Below, one piece after another: positions 55,378 to 62,211 of a stretch of DNA of 64,000 nt (its first letter is position 1; every line of letters starts with the position of its first letter). The stretch is taken from positions 372,001 through 436,000 of the forward strand of contig FQLW01000005.1 of the NCBI GenBank assembly GCA_900120415.1, given 5' to 3'. Below the pieces are notes generated by a model. The model searched no databases, was not told the origin of the DNA, and saw only the letters and a list, made by a program, of their open reading frames with translations. The position numbers and the translations under genes were made by a program. Origin of the DNA: Urmitella timonensis (GTDB lineage Bacteria > Actinomycetota > Actinomycetes > Actinomycetales > Actinomycetaceae).

Positions 55378-55408
55378 CCGGCGCAGGTTCTAATCCCGCC
55401 GGTTTTTT
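55378..55408 (+). terminator. Intrinsic terminator upstream of typA
   Basis: CCGGCG (55378-55383) and CGCCGG (55397-55402) form a 6-bp stem around a 13-nt loop, followed by TTTTTT. It closes transcription from the stress-protein gene and lies about 40 nt before typA. Its loop reads like a tRNA T-arm (GGTTCTAATCC), perhaps by chance. Confidence 0.75.
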
Positions 55409-55450
55409 CATGTCCGAGATACCACTTGGAACGGCTATAAGGAGGCGCGA

Positions 55451-57376
55451 ATGGAAGTTCGCCAGGATTTGCGGAATGTGGCAATCGTTGCCCACGTAGA
55501 CCACGGGAAAACTACCCTAGTGGACAAAATGCTTTGGCAGTCCGGAGCGTTCGGAGACCACGCGAGTGTAGAAAAAACCGGGGAACGGGTGATGGATTCT
55601 GGTGATCTCGAACGGGAAAAAGGGATTACTATCCTGGCAAAAAACACTGCCGTTCACTATGCGGGTAAAGCCGCTCAAAAGGTCGGAGTGAGCGAGGGGA
55701 TTACCATTAACGTAGTAGATACCCCCGGTCACGCCGATTTTGGTGGGGAAGTAGAGCGCGCCCTCTCAATGGTGGATGGGGTAGTGCTGTTAGTAGATGC
55801 CGCTGAAGGGCCCCTACCGCAAACTCGTTTCGTATTGCGCAAAGCCCTAGCGGCACGCCTACCCGTAATCGTAGTGATAAATAAGGTAGACCGCCCAGAT
55901 TCGCGTATCGACGAGGTTGAAGCCGAAACTGTGGACCTGCTTTTGTCGCTGGCTCAAGACCTAGTTGATGAGGGCGAAGAAGTAGATTTAGATGCTCTGC
56001 TCGATGTTCCAGTGCTGTACTGCTCGGCGAAAGCCGGATGTTGTTCGTGGAAAAAACCCGGCCGCGGTGAACTCCCCGGAAATGACCTACACGACCTATT
56101 TGACGCAATCATTAACCGGATACCTGGCCCCGAATACGACCCGCAAGCTCCCCTGGCTGCTCACGTAACTAACCTGGACTCTTCCCCTTTCCTAGGACGC
56201 TTGGCTCTGCTGCGGATTCACAACGGTACTTTGCGACAGGGCGAACAAGTAGGGTGGGCTCGCCAGGACGGTTCAATAACCAATGTGAAACTAACCGAGC
56301 TGCTAGCCACCTTCGGTTTGGAACGCCAAAGCGTTAGCGAAGCCCACGCCGGAGACATTGTGGCAGTGGCAGGTATCCCGGACATTACCATCGGAGAATC
56401 CCTAGTAGATTTAGATAATCCCCAGCCCCTTCCCTTAATCACGGTAGATGATCCGGCTATCTCGATGACTATCGGAACTAACACCTCTCCGCTGGCCGGA
56501 AAAGTCAAAGGACACAAGCTCACTGCCCGCCAAGTTAAAGACCGTTTAGACCGCGAGCTAATCGGTAACGTCTCTTTGCGGGTGCTCCCAACCGAACGCC
56601 CCGATGCCTGGGAAGTTCAAGGGCGTGGGGAACTGGCGCTAGCGATTCTAATTGAGCAAATGCGTCGGGAAGGCTTCGAGCTAACAGCCGGAAAACCGCA
56701 GGTAGTTACCAAAGAAATCGATGGGAAAACCTGCGAACCTATGGAAGTAATGACCATCGATGTGCCGGAAGAATACCTGGGTAAAGTTACCGAGCTGATG
56801 GCGGCACGTAAAGGTAAATTGCAGACCATGTCTAATCACGGTACCGGTTGGGTGCGCCTGATTTTCCGGGTTCCTGCTCGCGGGCTGATTTCATTCCGTT
56901 CCAAGTTCTTAACCGAAACTCGCGGATCTGGGATTGCTTCTTCTATTGCGGACGGCTATGCCCCTTGGCAGGGAGCTATTACGCGCCGTCAAAGCGGTTC
57001 TTTGGTTTCAGATCGCGCCGGGAAATCTACACCTTACGCTATGATTCAGCTGCAAGAACGCGGTAGCTTCATTATTCAACCCGCTAGTGAGGTTTACGAG
57101 GGTCAAGTGGTGGCCGAAAACCCGCGCGGGGAGGATATGGACGTAAATATCACTCGCGAAAAGAAACAAACCAATATGCGCTCGTCTACTGCGGAAGCCT
57201 ACGAGGGGCTGATTCCGCCGCGCATGCTCACTCTGGAAGAGTCTTTGGAATTTGCGGCCGAGGACGAATGCGTGGAGGTTACCCCGGAAGAAATCCGAAT
57301 CCGCAAAGTGGTATTAAGTGCGCAAGATCGTTTCAAAATTGCTTCGCGTCGGCGCCGCCAGGAACGCGAAGAATAG
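55451..57376 (+). CDS. typA: Translational GTPase TypA/BipA
   Basis: Ribosome-binding GTPase of the EF-G family with a role in ribosome assembly and stress. G1 [11 protein letters not shown]2 and G3 (GITI and [14 protein letters not shown]), G4 INKVDR and G5 CSAKAG are present in order; domains II and III follow, and the C-terminal TypA-specific domain runs to RRRRQEREE. 641 residues. Strong ribosome site AAGGAGGCGCGA. High confidence. Confidence 0.97.
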   Translation: MEVRQDLRNVAIVAHVDHGKTTLVDKMLWQSGAFGDHASVEKTGERVMDSGDLEREKGITILAKNTAVHYAGKAAQKVGVSEGITINVVDTPGHADFGGEVERALSMVDGVVLLVDAAEGPLPQTRFVLRKALAARLPVIVVINKVDRPDSRIDEVEAETVDLLLSLAQDLVDEGEEVDLDALLDVPVLYCSAKAGCCSWKKPGRGELPGNDLHDLFDAIINRIPGPEYDPQAPLAAHVTNLDSSPFLGRLALLRIHNGTLRQGEQVGWARQDGSITNVKLTELLATFGLERQSVSEAHAGDIVAVAGIPDITIGESLVDLDNPQPLPLITVDDPAISMTIGTNTSPLAGKVKGHKLTARQVKDRLDRELIGNVSLRVLPTERPDAWEVQGRGELALAILIEQMRREGFELTAGKPQVVTKEIDGKTCEPMEVMTIDVPEEYLGKVTELMAARKGKLQTMSNHGTGWVRLIFRVPARGLISFRSKFLTETRGSGIASSIADGYAPWQGAITRRQSGSLVSDRAGKSTPYAMIQLQERGSFIIQPASEVYEGQVVAENPRGEDMDVNITREKKQTNMRSSTAEAYEGLIPPRMLTLEESLEFAAEDECVEVTPEEIRIRKVVLSAQDRFKIASRRRRQEREE

Positions 57377-57401
57377 CAGATTTTGAGAGACGAGAATCGG
57401 G

Positions 57402-57635
57402 CTAGATTTTTGGCGCAGGCGGGACTCTTTTTCCGGTCACCATTTTTTCTGCCGGAACTGTTACCGGTCCTTTGCGGGTCAAAATAGTGACGCTAGCAGG
57501 GCTTACGTCCAGGACTTCCCCGAGAGCGTCATAGAGCCCATCGGCTTCTCGTCTACGCAGTACCACCCGTTCTCCGACTTTCCAAGACATCCAAGGCAAA
57601 CGGGGCGGCGGTTTTTGATTGCCTACTAAGTTCAT
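57402..57635 (-). CDS. Small protein resembling the N-terminal domain of an Rv0428c-type acetyltransferase
   Basis: 77 residues, basic, no membrane segment. VGERVVLRRREADGLYDALG then VTILTRKGPVTVPAEKMV fits the SH3-like domain found at the N-terminus of some actinobacterial GNAT proteins (Rv0428c-like); here it stands alone with no acetyltransferase part. It is convergent with typA and divergent from fdxA. Its function, whether a folded stand-alone domain or a relic, is not known. It starts at ATG with TAGTAT 6 nt upstream. Confidence 0.6.
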   Translation of the reverse strand: MNLVGNQKPPPRLPWMSWKVGERVVLRRREADGLYDALGEVLDVSPASVTILTRKGPVTVPAEKMVTGKRVPPAPKI

Positions 57636-57673
57636 AGTGAGATACTAGCAATATCGATACTTAAGGAGAGTAA

Positions 57674-58000
57674 ATGACTTACGTGATTGCGGAACCATGC
57701 GTAGATGTTAAAGATCGCGCTTGCGTTGATGAATGCCCAGTGGATTGTATTTACGAAGGTAAACGTACTCTTTATATTCACCCTGAAGAATGCGTGGACT
57801 GTGGGGCTTGTGAACCGGTTTGTCCGGTGGAAGCTATTTTCTATGAGGACGATTTGCCTGAGGAATGGTCTGATTACTATCGCGCGAATACTGACTTTTT
57901 CGATCTTAAAGATTTAGGCTCTCCCGGAGGGGCTTCCAGTGTGGGACCTACCGGATATGACGATCCTATGGTTGAAAAACTTCCTCCCCGCGCGGAATAG
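57674..58000 (+). CDS. fdxA: 7Fe ferredoxin
   Basis: 108-residue ferredoxin with a [3Fe-4S]/[4Fe-4S] pair. Cluster cysteines lie in [17 protein letters not shown] and [15 protein letters not shown], the arrangement of the actinobacterial FdxA/FdxC type. The rest is an acidic tail. It precedes dapC by 80 nt, the same order as Rv1177-Rv1178. ATG after AAGGAGAGTAA. Electron carrier; partner not evident from sequence. Confidence 0.96.
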   Translation: MTYVIAEPCVDVKDRACVDECPVDCIYEGKRTLYIHPEECVDCGACEPVCPVEAIFYEDDLPEEWSDYYRANTDFFDLKDLGSPGGASSVGPTGYDDPMVEKLPPRAE

Positions 58001-58080
58001 TTTTACGGACGCATTACCCGTTTCACTTTTTCTTGTGGACGCGGGGGATTTTTGCCCTACCGCTGTCTTAGGCTGGGAAC

Positions 58081-59238
58081 ATGAGAAACACTAGATTTCC
58101 CCGTCCTCTAGATTTGCCGGTTTTTCCTTGGGATTTGCTCACGCCCTATCGGGTTAAAGCCGCTGCTTGTGAGGGTGGGGCGGTAGATTTATCTATCGGG
58201 ACTCCGGTCGATGATTGCCCGCCTCCTGCCCTGGCGGGACTTTCTCAGGCAGCTAATAGTCCTGGCTATCCTCCGGTGGCGGGCAGTGATTTGCTGCGAA
58301 ATGCTATTTGTAGCTGGGCGCGCACTCGCAATATTACCTGCATTGACGAGGATTCTTGTCTACCAACGGTAGGTTCTAAAGAACTGGTGGCTTCGTTGGG
58401 GTGGCAGTTAGGGCTCGGCAGCGCAGATACAGTTTTATTCCCAGATATTGCCTACCCGACTTACGATATTTGTGCCCGACTGGCTGGGGCTAAGGGAATC
58501 GCTGTTTCTTCCGATATTTCTACTTGGCCACGTGATGCCGCTTTGGTGTGGATAAATAGCCCCGCTAATCCTACCGGCTGGGTGGCGAGTAAAGATTGGT
58601 TGCGACAGGTGGTTTCCTGGGCGCGACAGGTAGGTGCGATAGTTGCTTCCGATGAGTGCTATGCCGAGCTTACTTACGGGGTGGGCGAGCCTGCGCCCTC
58701 AATCTTGGACGAGGACGTGTGTGGGGGCTCTAGCGAGAACCTGCTATTGGTTTATTCGGTATCGAAGGAATCTAATCTGGCGGGATACCGTGCGGCTTTT
58801 GTGGCAGGAGACCGACACTTGGTTTCGGCTTTACTTTCAGTGCGCAAACATATGGGGCAAATGATGCCCGCTATGGTGCAGCAGGCGCTTGCGGGGGTGC
58901 TTTTAGATAGAGAGCATGTTGGTAAACAGGTGGCTCGCTATCAGTGGCGGCGCGAAGTATTGGGGGCGGCAATTTCGCGGGCGGGATTAAAAATAGAGGC
59001 TGACTGCCAGGCGGGGCTATACCTCTGGGTTTATGATCCTGCTGATAGGGCGGACTCGCGGGTGCGCTCTGGTCAGGGAGCAGATTGGCGTCTGCTGGAT
59101 AAGCTTTCTAAAATTGGTCTAATTGTAGCCCCAGAAAGTTTCTATAACTGCCGTCCCGGCAAGCATGTTAGGGTGGCGCTGTGCGTAAAAGATGAGGATA
59201 TTAAGAAAGCGGCTAGGCGTTTAGAACAATCATTTTAA
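58081..59238 (+). CDS. dapC: Succinyldiaminopimelate transaminase
   Basis: PLP aminotransferase of the lysine/DAP pathway, class I fold. Residues of note: NSPANPTGWV, the PLP Lys in YSVSKESNLAGYRAAF, and the Arg in HVRVALC. 385 residues. The call as DapC rather than another aminotransferase rests on position after fdxA and on overall similarity. TAGGCT lies 6 nt before the ATG, so a leaderless mRNA is likely. Supplies DAP for peptidoglycan. Confidence 0.88.
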   Translation: MRNTRFPRPLDLPVFPWDLLTPYRVKAAACEGGAVDLSIGTPVDDCPPPALAGLSQAANSPGYPPVAGSDLLRNAICSWARTRNITCIDEDSCLPTVGSKELVASLGWQLGLGSADTVLFPDIAYPTYDICARLAGAKGIAVSSDISTWPRDAALVWINSPANPTGWVASKDWLRQVVSWARQVGAIVASDECYAELTYGVGEPAPSILDEDVCGGSSENLLLVYSVSKESNLAGYRAAFVAGDRHLVSALLSVRKHMGQMMPAMVQQALAGVLLDREHVGKQVARYQWRREVLGAAISRAGLKIEADCQAGLYLWVYDPADRADSRVRSGQGADWRLLDKLSKIGLIVAPESFYNCRPGKHVRVALCVKDEDIKKAARRLEQSF

Positions 59239-59262
59239 ATGGTGAAGTCTTTACGAACATGG

Positions 59263-59268
59263 TATAGT
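59263..59268 (+). promoter_or_regulatory. -10-like TATAGT before gltA
   Basis: TATAGT with an unconvincing -35 (TGGTGA at 17 bp). It would give a leader of about 67 nt before the ATG at 59341. Confidence 0.4.
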
Positions 59269-59340
59269 CTTGAGGGCGATAAGTCCTGCATATTAAATAG
59301 GGGGGCGGCGTTAGCTATCTCTCTTGGGAAGGTTGTCGAA

Positions 59341-60681
59341 ATGGCTGAAAGTTTAGGAAATGCCCAAACCTTAAATGATTTTGACCGCCAACCAGGCATT
59401 TTGCAAGTTAATGGTAAAACTATTCAATTCCCTCCCGTCAAGGCAACCTGCGGTGACCGGGGAATTGACCTGTCTAAACTTCGGGGAGAAACCGGTCTGG
59501 TTGCGTTAGATCCCGGGTTTTCCACTACCGCTTCTTGTACTTCCAAAGTGACCTTCATTGATGGTGGTAAAGGGGTGCTGCGTTACCGGGGATATCCGAT
59601 TGACCAGCTGGCAAACCACTCCAGCTTCCTGGAAGTTGCATATTTGCTGATTAAAGGAGAACTTCCTACCTCAACGCAACTAGATGAGTTCGTTAGGCGA
59701 GTTAAGCGTCAAAGGCTCTTGCACGAAGACTTTAGGGCATTTTTTACCGCTTTCCCCTCCAATGGTCACCCGATGGCTATTTTGCAGGGCGGCATTGCCG
59801 GGATGGCCACCTATTATGAAGATACTTTTGCCGATGTACATGACCTAGAATTGCAAGAAATTCAGGCAGTGCAGCTGCTGGCAAAAGTCCCGACCATGAT
59901 TTCTTATATTGCCAAACGTGCCGCTGGTCTGCCATTGCTCTATCCGGATAACGAACGTTCCTATGTAGAGGACTTTATTCGTTTGACTTTCGGTTTACCC
60001 TACCAGTCATACGATATTGACCCGGCGATTATTCGCGCCCTAGAAGTACTGTTTATTTTGCATGCTGATCATGAACAAAACTGTTCGACTTCCACGGTGC
60101 GCCTGGTAGGTTCGGCTAATGCAAATATGTATGCTTCCATAGCTGCGGGGGTGGGGGCGCTGTCCGGTCCGTTGCATGGGGGCGCTAATGAAGCCGTACT
60201 CAGGATGCTGATTAATATCCGGGACAGTAAGTTGTCCATTAAAGACTTTGTTGAAAAAGTCAAAAATAAGGAACAGGGCGTTAAGCTAATGGGTTTTGGT
60301 CATCGAGTTTACAAAAACTATGACCCTCGGGCAGCAATTGTCAGAGAACAGGCACACAAAGTGCTTGAGCGGATGGGAAAAAACAATGACCTGTTTGATT
60401 TGGCTATGGAACTAGAGCAGGTGGCACTCTCAGATGACTATTTCATCGAACGCAAACTATACCCAAATGTCGATTTTTATACCGGCTTGATTTATTCCGC
60501 AATGGGATTCCCCACCAAGATGTTCACCCCACTGTTTGCGCTAGGGCGACTGCCGGGTTGGATTTCTCAATATATCGAAATGCTCCATGACCCCATGACC
60601 CGTATCGGTCGTCCTCGCCAGGTTTACCAGGGAGAGCCAAAGCGCGACTATGTGCCCTTACGTATGCGAGAAGCAAAATAG
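59341..60681 (+). CDS. gltA: Citrate synthase (type II)
   Basis: Condenses acetyl-CoA and oxaloacetate at entry to the TCA cycle. Catalytic-site segments: LHADHEQNCSTSTVR, GPLHGGANEAVLRML, GFGHRVYKNYDPRA and the late DFYTGLIYSAMGFP block. The frame is open back to the dapC stop at 59239, but GGAAGG upstream of ATG 59341 (MAESLGN) and homologue length (about 430-450) place the start here. It follows dapC after a putative promoter. Confidence 0.95.
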   Translation: MAESLGNAQTLNDFDRQPGILQVNGKTIQFPPVKATCGDRGIDLSKLRGETGLVALDPGFSTTASCTSKVTFIDGGKGVLRYRGYPIDQLANHSSFLEVAYLLIKGELPTSTQLDEFVRRVKRQRLLHEDFRAFFTAFPSNGHPMAILQGGIAGMATYYEDTFADVHDLELQEIQAVQLLAKVPTMISYIAKRAAGLPLLYPDNERSYVEDFIRLTFGLPYQSYDIDPAIIRALEVLFILHADHEQNCSTSTVRLVGSANANMYASIAAGVGALSGPLHGGANEAVLRMLINIRDSKLSIKDFVEKVKNKEQGVKLMGFGHRVYKNYDPRAAIVREQAHKVLERMGKNNDLFDLAMELEQVALSDDYFIERKLYPNVDFYTGLIYSAMGFPTKMFTPLFALGRLPGWISQYIEMLHDPMTRIGRPRQVYQGEPKRDYVPLRMREAK

Positions 60682-60788
60682 AAATTCGATAAAACAAATC
60701 TTCGGGTCTATTCACGGGAATCTCACGGTTTTTGATTTGCCCATTATGCTAGATAATGTGCAGGTGTAAATAGCAACAAAGGGGAAAC

Positions 60789-61457
60789 ATGGTCGAAACT
60801 GAAGAAGCCCTGTCATCGTCAGAACTAAGTTTTTATGCCGACCCGCTTTCACCATCTCCGAAAATGCGCAGCGGATATTTACCGCGTGCATACAGTATTT
60901 GGATTATCCTTTTTTCGGCACTCGGATTTATGGCTTCGGCGCAGCTGTGGCGTACCGAAATGATTCACCGTGCCCATCCGCAGCTCGGGCTGGGCTGCTC
61001 CCTGAACCAGGTGGTGGATTGTCGGGGCGCGATGGATTCGCCGGTAGGTCACCTAGTTTTCGGTATCCCAAATTCGATTTTTGGTATGGCGTTATTCTTG
61101 GGGCTAATCATCGTTGCAATCTATCTGTTATGCGGCAAATACCTGCCAAAATGGGGATTAGTGATTTTTTGTATTGGAACCAGCTTTGGTTTACTATCCG
61201 TAATCTTTTTCTTGTTTACCTCGGCGTTTAGCCTACATTCACTGTGTCCCTACTGTTTTCTAACCTGGTTGGCAACTATTTTTCTCGCCTGGCTATCCTA
61301 TGCTATTCTAGTACGTCAAGCAGCTAGCCCGGCTCGTCCTCTTAAAGGGATTCGCCGCGCTCTAGTAGGATATTGGTGGCTGGGAGCACTGCTAACAATC
61401 GCGGTAATCTTCGCCCTCCTATTCCAAGTTTTTGGAATGCAAATTTTCCGCCTCTAA
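60789..61457 (+). CDS. Vitamin K epoxide reductase (VKOR) family protein
   Basis: 222-residue membrane protein with five hydrophobic segments. It re-oxidises a DsbA-like partner and passes electrons to quinone, giving extracytoplasmic disulfide bonds. Redox cysteines: one pair in LGCSLNQVVDCRGAM and the active CPYC in HSLCPYCFLTW. No DsbA domain is fused and none is next door. It lies 108 nt after gltA with AAAGGGGAAAC and ends 34 nt before mntR, so it may be co-transcribed with it. Confidence 0.92.
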   Translation: MVETEEALSSSELSFYADPLSPSPKMRSGYLPRAYSIWIILFSALGFMASAQLWRTEMIHRAHPQLGLGCSLNQVVDCRGAMDSPVGHLVFGIPNSIFGMALFLGLIIVAIYLLCGKYLPKWGLVIFCIGTSFGLLSVIFFLFTSAFSLHSLCPYCFLTWLATIFLAWLSYAILVRQAASPARPLKGIRRALVGYWWLGALLTIAVIFALLFQVFGMQIFRL

Positions 61458-61491
61458 ACAGGTAAAATAGCCAGGCAAACAGGGGGAGTAA

Positions 61492-62172
61492 ATGAGTAGG
61501 GAAACTGACAGCAACGCTGATACTTCCCGGGTAGTAGAAGACTATTTAAAAAATCTTCTAGGAGCTAGCGAATGGGGAGGCAAATCCCTATCCGTATCCG
61601 GACTAGCCGAAAGAATGGGGGTTGCTCCCTCAACTGCCTCAGAAAATGTTCGCCGCCTAGATAAACTAGGGTTAATTACCCACGCGCCCTATCGGGGAAT
61701 ATCTCTGACCGAGAGAGGGCGAAAACTAGCCTTAAAAATGGTGCGCAAGCATCGTATCCTCGAAACCTATCTGCATCAAAAACTGGGCTACCCCTGGGAT
61801 CAGGTTCACTGTGAAGCCGAGATACTAGAACACGCCGCATCAGACAAGCTTATTGCTGCCATGGATAAAGCCTTGGGGCATCCTAAAAACGATCCCCACG
61901 GCGACCCCATTCCGACCAATGAGGGCGATATTCCGCCGGTATCAAATCGCCCCTTATCTGAAGCTCCCCTCAATACTTCCACCACAGTTGCGCGCATACA
62001 TGACACCAACCCGGCTTTGCTCAGATTCTTGCAGTCCGTAGGGGTAGTCCCCGGGGTCGTGCTCACCCCAATCGAGAAAATTCCGGAAGCCGGAATAATG
62101 CAGCTAAAAATAAATAACCAGGAGGTTACTTTAGGCAAACCGGCCGTTAAAGCTATTTGGGTAACCGATTAA
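61492..62172 (+). CDS. DtxR-family metalloregulator, MntR-like by metal-site residues
   Basis: 226 residues: winged helix (about 14-70, LAERMGVAPSTASENVRRL), dimerisation domain (about 75-125) and FeoA/SH3-like end (about 160-226). Metal ligands map as Asp17, His87, Glu91, His106, Glu110, Glu113 and His114. Asp17 and Glu110 replace the Met and Cys that mark iron-sensing DtxR/IdeR and match manganese-sensing MntR (Asp8 and Glu99). I infer Mn2+-dependent repression. It could also bind the iron-box-like site at 35325, but residue evidence argues for Mn. ATG after AGGGGGAGTAA. Confidence 0.85.
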   Translation: MSRETDSNADTSRVVEDYLKNLLGASEWGGKSLSVSGLAERMGVAPSTASENVRRLDKLGLITHAPYRGISLTERGRKLALKMVRKHRILETYLHQKLGYPWDQVHCEAEILEHAASDKLIAAMDKALGHPKNDPHGDPIPTNEGDIPPVSNRPLSEAPLNTSTTVARIHDTNPALLRFLQSVGVVPGVVLTPIEKIPEAGIMQLKINNQEVTLGKPAVKAIWVTD

Positions 62173-62189
62173 ATAATTCCGGTTTTCGA

Positions 62190-62211
62190 TACCGGGATTT
62201 AGTTCCCGGTA
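62190..62211. terminator. Hairpin between convergent mntR-like gene and sbcC
   Basis: TACCGGGA (62190-62197) and TCCCGGTA (62204-62211) form a perfect 8-bp stem around TTTAGT. The sbcC stop codon (62199-62201) is in the loop. An alternative pairing of the left arm with CCGGTTTT at 62180 is possible. No long T run. Confidence 0.45.

Noticed and set aside
55320-55408. Possible tRNA gene upstream of typA (GGTAGAGC- and GGTTCTAATCC-like pieces)
   Set aside because: No matching acceptor stem or anticodon arm can be folded; the T-arm-like part is the loop of a clear intrinsic terminator.
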